From the NCBI GenBank assembly GCA_021796175.1, contig JAJYOM010000004.1:1-29865 (forward strand): 29,865 nucleotides of DNA. The letters run 5' to 3'. The notes below the pieces were generated by a model. It was not told the origin of the DNA and made no database searches. It worked only from the letters and a program-made list of their open reading frames with translations. The stretch comes from Thermoplasmata archaeon. GTDB lineage: Archaea > Thermoplasmatota > Thermoplasmata > Sysuiplasmatales > Sysuiplasmataceae. The position numbers and the translations under genes are program-made. This document shows positions 16,620 through 24,114 of this stretch, one piece after another. Numbering within the stretch: position 1 is the stretch's first letter; the number at the start of each line of letters is the position of its first letter.

Positions 16620-16794
16620 GCACCCGAATATGGGGAGTATGGGAACGCATTTTCATCAATATGGAGGCAAAGACATTGTGACTCGCTGTTTCTAATGGGA
16701 AAAAACTGTGGTTAGAAAGACCCATTTCGACCGCTTCGCTTGATTCGAGCCAAGTGAACCTTTACCTTCCCCCTCACGCAAGCAGTACCGGAAC
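16620..16794. other. Non-coding stretch after the IS
   Basis: Together with 16990-17176 and the small ORF between them, this makes about 575 bp without a confident gene. I see no RNA gene in it. Confidence 0.3.
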
Positions 16795-16989
16795 TCATAT
16801 CGTACGTTTTATCACAACACTCGGCGGTCTCGCTGATCCAGTATCTGCCACAATCAACCTGCTGCTGGTCGATACATCATGAGAGTTAGCCATCCCGGGC
16901 AATTGCATGCTCACATTCTCAAAGATACACGTCCAGGTTCTCTTTCTCAACCGTTTCCCACATTCCTTGCTGACCTGACTCTCCTCCAT
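16795..16989 (-). CDS. Possible small leaderless protein, unknown
   Basis: A 64-residue ORF, MEESQVSKECGKRLRKRTWT..., basic in its first third, with two cysteines 11 apart and no recognised domain. Support comes from the promoter: tataata (17013-17019, minus strand) is centred 27 nt upstream of the A of ATG 16989, the spacing of a leaderless gene. There is no similarity to a neighbour, and codon use looks less biased than in lysA, so it may be a remnant or chance frame. Confidence 0.3.
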   Translation of the reverse strand: MEESQVSKECGKRLRKRTWTCIFENVSMQLPGMANSHDVSTSSRLIVADTGSARPPSVVIKRTI

Positions 16990-17012
16990 CTGTCCCCTGT
17001 CCCTTATTATGT

Positions 17013-17019
17013 ATTATAC
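17013..17019 (-). promoter_or_regulatory. TATA box for the minus-strand small ORF
   Basis: tataata, read on the minus strand and centred about 27 nt before ATG 16989. Confidence 0.35.
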
Positions 17020-17176
17020 ACCAAGAGGGCATTCGTAACTGGTCGGTCTGTTGAAAACCGCCATTTTTGATTAGGCAACTGCTGTGTTTGACCGAACAAA
17101 TGGTGGTATCCTTCCAATCAACTGAACAGTTACCTGTCTCTTGCGGCACGGCATAATCTGATTACACCGTAAATGC

Positions 17177-17380
17177 ATGGAGCAGTCATTGTCAAGAACA
17201 CTGAAATGCGGCATCTGCGGCTCCGAATTCGTCTGCGGGGGCGTGCTGTCTTTCGAACCGTGCTGGTGCACGAACATCGCCATGGGAAGAGAGCAGCTGA
17301 GGACACTCGCTGCAAAGACACGGGACTGTGTGTGCCCGGAATGCCTGAAGATGGCGGCTGAGAAATCTGGCAGGGAGTGA
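17177..17380 (+). CDS. Cysteine-rich CWC-family protein
   Basis: The protein has 67 residues. Eight cysteines, C11, C14, C20, C29, C31, C51, C53 and C56, follow the family layout CxxC...C...CWC...CxCxxC, with the signature CWC at 29-31. The arrangement suggests one or two zinc sites; the family's function is not known to me. The start ATG 17177 is one of two close ATGs (17173 is out of frame). Its stop (17378-17380) lies 83 bp before lysA, with a TATA box between, so the two may be transcribed separately. Confidence 0.8.
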   Translation: MEQSLSRTLKCGICGSEFVCGGVLSFEPCWCTNIAMGREQLRTLAAKTRDCVCPECLKMAAEKSGRE

Positions 17381-17417
17381 CAGGAGTTCTGCGGCGCCGG
17401 AGACGAACAAAACAGGA

Positions 17418-17425
17418 CTTTATAC
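17418..17425 (+). promoter_or_regulatory. TATA box of lysA
   Basis: ctttatac predicts transcription from about 17448, leaving a 16-nt leader that holds the Shine-Dalgarno ggtgag (17458-17463) directly against ATG 17464. Confidence 0.45.
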
Positions 17426-17463
17426 GTCAACAGCCCTGCACCGAGATACAATGGATTGGTGAG

Positions 17464-18768
17464 ATGCTCTTGCCGAAGACTGCTGCTTGCACTGAGAACG
17501 TGAATGGTGAGCTGTACATAGATGGCCTGGCAGTTACCGGGATAGCGAAAGAGTATGGAACACCGCTCTATCTCTATTCAGCAAACAGAATCAGGGAAAA
17601 CTATCGACGCATGCACAGTGCGTTCCGGCGCTTGAGGAAGAAATTCAGGCTGAACTTTGCCGTCAAAGCAAACAGCAATCTGACAACGCTCAGCATCCTG
17701 AGGACGGAGGGTTCCGGGGCGGACTGCTCCTCCCCTGCAGAAATCATGCTGGCAAAAACGGCAGGTTTTGAGGGTGAGCAGATCATTTATTCAGGCAATT
17801 ACAGCTCCGACAGGGAGCTGGAGTACGGTTTCAAATCAGGCGCAATAGTCAACCTGGATGACGGACCGCTGCTGGAAAGGCTTCTCCGGTTTGGCAGGCC
17901 CGACGTTGTTTCCTTCAGGGTAAACCCGGGTGTTGGCAGGGGCAAGTATAAAGGACTGGTGACAGCCGGGCCGGAGGCGAAATTCGGCATGGTGGAGGAA
18001 GATGCCGTCAGGGCATACGGTTTTGCAAAGAAGTCCGGGATAGGACGGTTCGGCCTTCATATGATGTCCGGCTCCAATGTTCTGGATCCGGAGTATTTTC
18101 CGGCCATAACTGACAGGCTGATGGCAATTGCGGGCAGAATTTCCCGGGAACTCGGCATAGAATTTGATTTCATAGACATCGGAGGCGGTTTCGGAGTACC
18201 ATACCAGGAAGAGGAGGATGAATTGCCCGTTGAGGAAGTGGCTGAGATGGTTGTTGGCAGATTCGAGGATGGAATAGCCTCCGCAGGAACGATGGGCGAT
18301 CCGCAGCTTTTCATTGAGCCGGGTAGATACATCGTTTGTGACGCCGGTTTCCTGCTGGCGACAGTCACACATGTGAAGAAGGGCGAAAGGAATTTCATAG
18401 GCTGTGATGCTGGCATGAACACGCTCCTGAGGCCGGCGCTTTATGGCGCGTATCATGAGATACTTCCAGCGAACAGGATGAATGATGCAAGAGAGATGAC
18501 AGCAAGCGTTACAGGACAGATATGTGAAAACACCGACATGATGGGAAAGGACAGGAAGATGCCAGAGCTTGAGCCTGGTGATCTTCTTGCATTCATGGAC
18601 TGCGGTGCATACGGATATTCAATGGCCAGCAATTACAATTCAAGACCGCTGCCTGCAGAGGTATTCATTATCGACGGTAAGACTTACCTTGCAAGAGAAA
18701 GCGAAACAGTTCCTGACTTCCTGAAAAGGCAGACAGTCCCACCGGTTGTCAGGAAAGGCGCAGAATGA
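17464..18768 (+). CDS. lysA: Diaminopimelate decarboxylase
   Basis: The protein has 434 residues. This PLP enzyme (fold-type III, alanine-racemase barrel plus beta domain) turns meso-diaminopimelate into L-lysine and CO2, the last step of the DAP route. K68 in RLNFAVKANSN is the PLP lysine. GLHMMSGSNV, DIGGGFGVPY (phosphate loop) and LFIEPGRYIV are the usual later blocks, and the C-terminal GQICENTDMM holds the CEN/CES-type substrate motif. DCGAYGYSMASNYN closes the active site. The frame extends to GTG 17377, but the arginine-rich first 29 residues are unlike the family and overlap the CWC gene, so ATG 17464 is chosen. Its presence implies lysine by the DAP route, although no other dap gene is in view. 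Confidence 0.92.
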   Translation: MLLPKTAACTENVNGELYIDGLAVTGIAKEYGTPLYLYSANRIRENYRRMHSAFRRLRKKFRLNFAVKANSNLTTLSILRTEGSGADCSSPAEIMLAKTAGFEGEQIIYSGNYSSDRELEYGFKSGAIVNLDDGPLLERLLRFGRPDVVSFRVNPGVGRGKYKGLVTAGPEAKFGMVEEDAVRAYGFAKKSGIGRFGLHMMSGSNVLDPEYFPAITDRLMAIAGRISRELGIEFDFIDIGGGFGVPYQEEEDELPVEEVAEMVVGRFEDGIASAGTMGDPQLFIEPGRYIVCDAGFLLATVTHVKKGERNFIGCDAGMNTLLRPALYGAYHEILPANRMNDAREMTASVTGQICENTDMMGKDRKMPELEPGDLLAFMDCGAYGYSMASNYNSRPLPAEVFIIDGKTYLARESETVPDFLKRQTVPPVVRKGAE

Positions 18769-18889
18769 CGCCGCTTGCAGTGTTACACAGTCGCTGTCTG
18801 TTTTCAGCGGGCAGGCTATTCCGCCGGCACAGTCGCAGCCAACAGGCATCATCGTTGCCAGCTAAAATGCACATAAGCACCGGCAGACG

Positions 18890-19465
18890 TCAAATACGTG
18901 CCCTGCCGGACTGCAGCAGTTTCAGGTCATCCCAGCCGTAGTTCAGTTCCTCAATATCTGAACTGCCGATGGTTATAGCCCTGCTGCGAATCACCTTCCC
19001 ACCCAGTGATTCGTAGAATTTTCTAGAGGGGTTGTCCGCCAGAACCCATGTCATTGCAGAATTGAAGCCGTCTGTGATAAGCTGTGATGCGGTAAGCCTG
19101 ACCAGTTCCCTGCCTATGCCTTTCCTCTGGTATTCAGGCAGAAGATATAAAGCGTAAATTTCGGAACTGAACCTCGGATCCCTGTCGGTTGTCGGCCCGG
19201 AAGAGCAGAAACCGATTATCTTCCCGTCATCATCCTTCTGGGCCACGAGTATGTTGCTTTTCTTCTCCGCGATCCATTCCAGCCATCTTGCCTCCCGGGA
19301 ATCGTAGGAGAGCGCGGATAGCACTTCAGGATCAATAAGACCGGTGTATGTTGCGCGCCAGCTGTCCACATGAACTATTGCGATCTGGCGTGCATCACCG
19401 GCGACCGCGTGCCTGATGCTGATACCTTCCACGGCTGAACTATTGCACAGTCCGCATAAATACAA
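18890..19465 (-). CDS. GNAT-family N-acetyltransferase
   Basis: The protein has 191 residues from TTG 19465, or 180 from GTG 19432, which gives MEGISIRHAVAGDARQIAIV and fits the family better. Such enzymes transfer acetyl from acetyl-CoA to an amine. The fold is clear: an early helix VHVDSWRATYTGLI, then FSSEIYALYLLPEYQRKGIG with the acetyl-CoA loop QRKGIG (Q/RxxGxG), and ADNPSRKFYESLGGKVIRSR. The substrate is unknown; the WRATYxGLI pattern is common in small RimI-like acetyltransferases. It is divergent from the HxlR gene with a shared TATA box, so the regulator may control both. Confidence 0.85.
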   Translation of the reverse strand: MYLCGLCNSSAVEGISIRHAVAGDARQIAIVHVDSWRATYTGLIDPEVLSALSYDSREARWLEWIAEKKSNILVAQKDDDGKIIGFCSSGPTTDRDPRFSSEIYALYLLPEYQRKGIGRELVRLTASQLITDGFNSAMTWVLADNPSRKFYESLGGKVIRSRAITIGSSDIEELNYGWDDLKLLQSGRARI

Positions 19466-19496
19466 TTTGAATGGCAGGGCGCTGTTTCACATCTGG

Positions 19497-19504
19497 TTTA
19501 TATA
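19497..19504. promoter_or_regulatory. Shared bidirectional TATA box
   Basis: tttatata (tatataaa on the minus strand) lies in the 76-bp gap between divergent genes. Its centre at 19500 predicts plus transcription from about 19526 and minus transcription from about 19474, both just before the start codons. It sits inside ctggtttatataccag (19493-19508), with 5-bp arms. Confidence 0.55.
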
Positions 19505-19527
19505 CCAGATTGAAATTTTCAACCAGG
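19505..19527. promoter_or_regulatory. Palindromic operator, probably for the HxlR protein
   Basis: Arms of 11 bp (ccagattgaaa and the complement of tttcaaccagg) match at nine positions around a central t. The site runs from just past the TATA box to the predicted plus start point, where a bound winged-helix dimer would block transcription. Autorepression is inferred. Confidence 0.55.
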
Positions 19528-19541
19528 TAAAGTGAATTGAC

Positions 19542-19934
19542 TTGAAAACACACGCAGAGTTAGATCAGAGCACGGTGAAGGAGTGTGCCTTCGCCTCTGA
19601 TTTTTTCAACCAGCTGAGCAAGAAATGGACAATGCCTGTAATACACGCAATGGGTTTGAAACCGAACGCAAGGTTCAACGAGCTCAAGAGAATGATTGAG
19701 GGAATAAGCTCGGCCTGTCTCTCAGACAGGCTTATGGATCTCGAAAAGACGGGTGTGATCATCAGGAGAGTCTATCCGGAAACGCCGCCGAGAGTCGAGT
19801 ACAATCTTTCTGACAAGGGCCAGGAGCTCAGGGCTCACCTTGACTCGCTCGTTGAGTGGGTCAGAAAGAACAAAGAAACAGTTATGAGCCGTGAGACCGC
19901 AGAGAAACGGCAGTCGTACGCAAGTGTTCGTTGA
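19542..19934 (+). CDS. HxlR-family winged-helix transcriptional regulator
   Basis: The protein has 130 residues, slightly longer than the family's usual length of about 110. The HxlR pattern is clear: FFNQLSKKWTMPVIHAMGLK (the KW helix), FNELKRMIEGISSACLSDRL (recognition helix with LSxRLxxLEK) and TGVIIRRVYPETPPRVEYNL (wing), then SDKGQELRAHLDSLVEWVRK (dimer helix). Usual HxlR proteins act as dimers and often sense aldehydes, redox state or small molecules; there is one cysteine near the N-terminus (C13) and one at the recognition helix. The start is TTG 19542, with gtga at 19532-19535 as a Shine-Dalgarno. It is divergent from the GNAT gene. Confidence 0.85.
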   Translation: MKTHAELDQSTVKECAFASDFFNQLSKKWTMPVIHAMGLKPNARFNELKRMIEGISSACLSDRLMDLEKTGVIIRRVYPETPPRVEYNLSDKGQELRAHLDSLVEWVRKNKETVMSRETAEKRQSYASVR

Positions 19935-20043
19935 AATGCACATCCGGCACAACGGTCCCGCCCTATTCACAAAGTGACTGTGTCTGACAGCATACATCAA
20001 CCCCCGAATGACTGCTGCAGGGTATAATCGGAGTCGGGACACT

Positions 20044-20054
20044 GCATTTTATAA
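20044..20054 (+). promoter_or_regulatory. Probable TATA box for the 20176 gene
   Basis: gcattttataa predicts transcription from about 20076, leaving a leader of roughly 100 nt before GTG 20176. Confidence 0.3.
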
Positions 20055-20162
20055 GCAGCAACCGACATCTTGCTCACCGTCAAAGTATTAGTAGCGACTT
20101 GACGTTCCAAACGCAGGTGGTATCATTCCGGACAGCACACTCGAATACCAGATCGTCAACTC

Positions 20163-20168
20163 GAGGAG
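20163..20168 (+). promoter_or_regulatory. Ribosome binding site that sets the GTG start at 20176
   Basis: gaggag lies seven bases before GTG 20176. The frame is open back to 20095 but holds no ATG, GTG or TTG there, so this site decides the start. Confidence 0.5.
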
Positions 20169-20175
20169 AAATGCC

Positions 20176-20592
20176 GTGAATGGTTCAGTCATATATGATC
20201 TGACTGCCGCGGTGGACTTTTCACATCCCGGGAGGACAGGAAAGGTTCTTGCAAAGGTGATTTTCGAGAAGGATGTTTCAAAGTGGATTGACAGGGATGA
20301 CCTCTATGTCACTCCGGATTCAAGGCTGGAAATTCATGTCAGTGCAGCGCACAACAGAAAGAGTTCAAAGACAATTAAGAAATTCAAGAAGTATCTGGCT
20401 GCCCATGAAATCAGGAGAAGCTACAAAAAAGAAATCTGGGATTATGTGAATACGCACAATATGAGTGTGACCGGATCTTCCGGAGGTTACATCGGACTGG
20501 GCATCCAGCCGGCACCAGTCACCTCAGTGCTCGAATTTCGCCAGCAACTGATATCAGAAGTCATGGCGGGCATTACAGTGAGCATTTTGTGA
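20176..20592 (+). CDS. Unknown protein, paralogue of the 20769 gene
   Basis: The protein has 138 residues and belongs to no family I recognise. It opens MNGSVIYDLTAAVDFSHPGR, and the block GSxVIYDLTxxVDxS is shared with the second gene. A lysine-rich helix (KSSKTIKKFKKYLAAHEIRR) and an aromatic helix (YKKEIWDYVNTH) occupy the middle, as they do in the paralogue. The C-terminal third is more hydrophobic, with GSSGGYIGLGIQPAPVTSVL. There is no signal peptide or clear membrane helix, so it is probably cytoplasmic. The start is set by a Shine-Dalgarno (20163-20168). Confidence 0.6.
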   Translation: MNGSVIYDLTAAVDFSHPGRTGKVLAKVIFEKDVSKWIDRDDLYVTPDSRLEIHVSAAHNRKSSKTIKKFKKYLAAHEIRRSYKKEIWDYVNTHNMSVTGSSGGYIGLGIQPAPVTSVLEFRQQLISEVMAGITVSIL

Positions 20593-20768
20593 AACTCAAA
20601 AGCAACGCACCGCGAGCAGCAGTATACTGGAAGATTCGATGGCCGGCCAATCATTAAGATGCTCAAACGGTATTTTGGATGAGACGAAGCAGGTCGTGAG
20701 CTGATGGACGATTGCTTGATGTTTGATCTGCATGTCACCTCCATCTGCCGCGAACAGAGTGAGCCACG

Positions 20769-21248
20769 ATGAATGAGAAACGCATTGCTGCTCAGATTGA
20801 ACAGCGCAGACATGTGAACGCGGATGGTTCAAAGGTAATTTACGATCTTACCGGCGGCGTGGATTATTCATCTGAAAGAAGAGTCTTGGATGTAATTGCC
20901 AGCACTCTCTGGGAAAGAGATTTCAGGGCTGCCTGGATTCTGAAGGACGGGAAGATGACTTTCTCACCGAAATATGATGTCGAAGTGTGGCTGCCGCCTT
21001 CACTTGGATTTAATGCGGACAGGACTGCCAGGCAGATAGAGAAGGATATGGAAAAAGGCGGCATGATGAAAGACATGTACGATTACGTCTTCAAGAAAGT
21101 GCATGAGGATCCCGGCACCGGAGACTTTCTGCTATACGGACAGTTCATCAGTCTCTTTTTCAGTTCGCTGAAGAACAGGTCCATGGAAAAAGAGGAGATT
21201 GCAGATCTTTTCAGGCAGATGTCACAGCACTTAAGGGTGAAAATTTAA
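20769..21248 (+). CDS. Unknown protein, paralogue of the 20176 gene
   Basis: The protein has 159 residues. The N-terminal 20 residues (MNEKRIAAQIEQRRHVNADG) correspond to the untranslated stretch in front of the first paralogue's start (...QIVNSRRNAVNG). GSKVIYDLTGGVDYSSERRV matches the paralogue's opening block. Then VLDVIASTLWERDFRAAWIL parallels VLAKVIFEKDVSKWI, YDVEVWLPP parallels LEIHVSA, and MYDYVFKKVHE parallels IWDYVNTHN. The C-terminus has QFISLFFSSLKNRSMEKEEI. No catalytic motif is seen. It follows a 176-bp gap on the same strand, within which I see no gene. A tandem duplication with divergence is the simplest account. Confidence 0.65.
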   Translation: MNEKRIAAQIEQRRHVNADGSKVIYDLTGGVDYSSERRVLDVIASTLWERDFRAAWILKDGKMTFSPKYDVEVWLPPSLGFNADRTARQIEKDMEKGGMMKDMYDYVFKKVHEDPGTGDFLLYGQFISLFFSSLKNRSMEKEEIADLFRQMSQHLRVKI

Positions 21249-21597
21249 CGCACAACCTGAAACAGTTCTCCAGGGTGTTGCAGTAAACCTGTTCTGTCAG
21301 CTACATTGCGGATTGCCTGCTTCACCGAACCATTTTCATCTGCTGAATGTTGCAAACGAGAAGGCGGCCGGGCACTGGGTCAATTTCTGTTAAATAAGCT
21401 CGCTCACTGTGAAGCCTGGGAGAGAATGGCTGAAACTGTCGCTCTATTTCAAACTCTACTGAAAAAGCATCGAGCGCGATGGAGTCGAACTTTTAGCCCT
21501 TCCGTGATCTTTATTCCCTTCTTGCATGCCAGTTCTCCATAAACACCATGGCGTGTCTTCTTTAGCCGCGACTTTCCACTGCCTCGGCTGATGATTC
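21249..21597. other. Stretch without a confident gene
   Basis: About 350 bp. On the minus strand 21460-21580 can be read as ~40 codons (LKKTRHGVYGELACKKGIKI and onward) that look protein-like and end in a stop. This could be the decayed end of another gene, but I could not assign it. No RNA gene is visible. Confidence 0.25.
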
Positions 21598-22130
21598 TAT
21601 GTTATGTATGTCAGTGAGCCGAGATGCTTCCTGATGCCATGCTGCAGCCTTATGAGTGCAGCGAATATCTTGCCGAGGAATGTGAAGTGACAGGAACGTT
21701 CAAATCATCTTCGTCCACTTCTGAATGGTTTAGCATCGAAGGCGGTTGTCGACTTGATCACTGTCATGAACCCTTCGGTCTTTCCGCTTCGCTCTTTGCA
21801 TGTGCGCACATGGCTGTCTGGATTTGTTTCCGCCACAGTCATTATGCTCTTGCGGAAGTATGAGCCTACAGCCTCATACTCACACCGGTTGTACAGGAAG
21901 ATGAGCATTTCAGTGATTGAGGCGTCTGTCCTGAAATGCCCATCATCATGGTATTTCTGGTAGAGGCGCCTTATCTCATGCTCGTCACCTGCAGGATTGT
22001 GCTTCCAGTCCTTCTCAATTCTGTACTGGAGGCGTGTGCCGTTTGTGCCGGAATGGGCTATGAGGACATTACTCAATCTCAGCCATCCTACATAAATCCC
22101 GGAGGAGCTGATTTCCTGATTGTCTGTCAA
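21598..22130 (-). pseudogene. Decayed IS5/IS1182-like transposase, C-terminal remnant
   Basis: The frame from about 22130 gives GIYVGWLRLSNVLIAHSGTN and continues with DWKHNPAGDEHEIRRLYQKY and YEAVGSYFRKSIM. These align with NIGWLNINGIRPHFH, NWVPNPAGSVEHLQSLYGRH and HEDVGAYFRNIEM of the intact transposase at 15385-16599. The frame then breaks near 21705; in another frame LGKIFAALIRLQHGIRKHLG matches the intact C-terminus, and the stop is at 21598. The N-terminal two thirds are missing, cut within 40 bp of the end of the surface gene at 22166. It is a relative, not a recent copy, of the intact element. Confidence 0.75.
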
Positions 22131-22165
22131 CCGGCCAGTTTGTCACCATTCCGGCGGTAAGAGCA

Positions 22166-24079
22166 TCATTTCTTCCCGCTTGTCTTTCTGACAAACTCAC
22201 TAACCAGTATCGTACCTGCGATGACCGCGGCCACCTCCAAGAACTGCAACCATGCGAAGACTGGAAGACCCCACAAACTCCTGTAGAGGAATGGAGGCTG
22301 GACTGCTGTCCATTCAAGCTGCACAGTGACGTTGTCGCCGGTGATATTGATTATGCCACCGGTCTGATTGACTGACCAGTCTTTGATTGGCTGCACATTG
22401 TAGACATATGTACCGTTTGTGATGTTCAGCATGATATACGGCGTTTTGGAAGTGATATTGACCATACTTGTAACTCGAACGCCTGATTGACTGGCGCTTA
22501 CTCCCTCCACAGATACTGCCCATGGAATTCCACCCCTAAGACCGTTTTCGTGAAAGGCAACGGGATACGTGATTGCAGAAAACAACAGCTGAATGCTGGC
22601 GTTCGAGCCGTTGACATGAGCCACGCCTTGCAAAGGAAATGAAGCGAAGCCAGATGAGCTTGCAATGAAGCTGTAGCTTCCGTTTGGTAAGAAGAAATGG
22701 AGAGTGGGATAGTCTGTCTGCTCGATCAAACCATCCACGGTAACGTCCCAGGGGAATGCAGTCGGAAGGCTTTTCTCCCTGAATGAAACGTTGTAAACAC
22801 CATTAGCCCATGAGATATGAAAGGCAACAACAGTACCGTTGACTTCTGGAGAAAGCACGCCGTACAACTTTCCCAGGGATGAGGCAATAGCCATGCTTGT
22901 CACATCCTCTTTGTAGGTCAAGGAAATTGTGTAATTCGACACGTTGACCACAACTATGTTTCCATTGTTTATCATGTAGATGTCGCCGTTCGTACCGCCC
23001 AAGGTCATAAAGGTTGGATCCAGACCCTTCAAATATGTGCCGACAAGATTGCCGTTTCTCCCATCAAAAACGTAAAGGGGACCGGGTGTCCCGGGCCCCT
23101 GGGTATAATAAACAACATTCACGGAAGGGTCGTAAACAATACATCCGGAATAGGTTTGGCTTTCATCCATTGTCTTGACTGTTTGAAGAGTCGTTCCATT
23201 GAGAACATAAATAAGTCCCTCGGCAGTCGAATTAGAGGCCGAGGCATACAGCAAACCGCTATACGAGTCGAAAGCGATGGAGAATGCGGAAGAAGCAAGA
23301 GTACGATTTTGGACGATGGTGTTGGAAGTTGCGTTGATCACTCCAACCATTCCCTGAGGAGTAACAAAATACAGATTCCCTGTGACAGGATTTATTGCCA
23401 TCCCTGATATGGTCTCATATGAAGGCAAATAGAAATTTTTCACAACACGATTCGAAGTCGTGTTGAAAATGAGAAGGGACCACTGGTTGGCGAAATATAT
23501 GAATCCGTTGACGGGGTCATACTGAGAGGGAAGCGACTCGCTCCCGGCGCCTCCTAATAATGTATAGTTTATGGTAGTCAGAATCGAGTCCGTCCTATCA
23601 TTTATTACTGTGATACTCGGGGATGGTCCTCCGGTAGAAGATTGCTGGTCGTTAACGTAAATGTACCCTGATGTGGGAACATAAGCAATAGCGACTGCGT
23701 ATTCTCCATTAGTCTGAATGGCAGTAATCGCGTTTGAGTCGGGGACTGTATTATTGCTCAGGTAGCTGTTTACATTGCTGATTTTAACTGAACGCAGAAC
23801 TCGGTGAGGGGCTGATATCAGGTTGTTCTGACGAGCAACTGCTGACATTACGACCTGGGAACTGGAATGAGCTGTATCGGCAGTAACAGGTGATGTCACG
23901 GAAAGCAGAAATACGGCTAGTGAAAGGACGAATATCATGTTCCGAATTCTCAGCAACTCTTCATTACCTAGATTGGATTTCAATAATCGCGCCTTATTTA
24001 CCAAGTATTGACACCGGGGTGATAGTTTGATCCCATATATGCCGAAGCCCACGCGTTTATTCGTTCTGTACATCGTCAT
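22166..24079 (-). CDS. YVTN-type beta-propeller surface protein with C-terminal membrane anchor
   Basis: The protein has 637 residues from ATG 24079. About residues 110-420 form repeats of the YVTN/SMP-30-like beta-propeller kind: YDPVNGFIYFANQWSLLIFN, INPVTGNLYFVTPQGMVGVI, FDSYSGLLYASASNSTAEGL and YDPSVNVVYYTQGPGTPGPL. Two copies of the surface-protein repeat follow, FREKSLPTAFPWDVTVDG (about 431) and FHENGLRGGIPWAVSVEG (about 508). A C-terminal membrane helix (about 605-625, FLEVAAVIAGTILVSEFV) is followed by RKTSGKK. The signal peptide MIFVLSLAVFLLSVTSPVTA starts at residue 48, so the real start may be ATG 23938, with a TATA-like taaataagg at about 23993-24001. Alternatively ATG 24079 is leaderless. 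NxS/T sequons abound. Role unknown; surface binding is likely. Confidence 0.8.
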   Translation of the reverse strand: MTMYRTNKRVGFGIYGIKLSPRCQYLVNKARLLKSNLGNEELLRIRNMIFVLSLAVFLLSVTSPVTADTAHSSSQVVMSAVARQNNLISAPHRVLRSVKISNVNSYLSNNTVPDSNAITAIQTNGEYAVAIAYVPTSGYIYVNDQQSSTGGPSPSITVINDRTDSILTTINYTLLGGAGSESLPSQYDPVNGFIYFANQWSLLIFNTTSNRVVKNFYLPSYETISGMAINPVTGNLYFVTPQGMVGVINATSNTIVQNRTLASSAFSIAFDSYSGLLYASASNSTAEGLIYVLNGTTLQTVKTMDESQTYSGCIVYDPSVNVVYYTQGPGTPGPLYVFDGRNGNLVGTYLKGLDPTFMTLGGTNGDIYMINNGNIVVVNVSNYTISLTYKEDVTSMAIASSLGKLYGVLSPEVNGTVVAFHISWANGVYNVSFREKSLPTAFPWDVTVDGLIEQTDYPTLHFFLPNGSYSFIASSSGFASFPLQGVAHVNGSNASIQLLFSAITYPVAFHENGLRGGIPWAVSVEGVSASQSGVRVTSMVNITSKTPYIMLNITNGTYVYNVQPIKDWSVNQTGGIINITGDNVTVQLEWTAVQPPFLYRSLWGLPVFAWLQFLEVAAVIAGTILVSEFVRKTSGKK

Positions 24080-24114
24080 TTAGTGTTTGATCCTATATTC
24101 CCATATGAAGTCTG

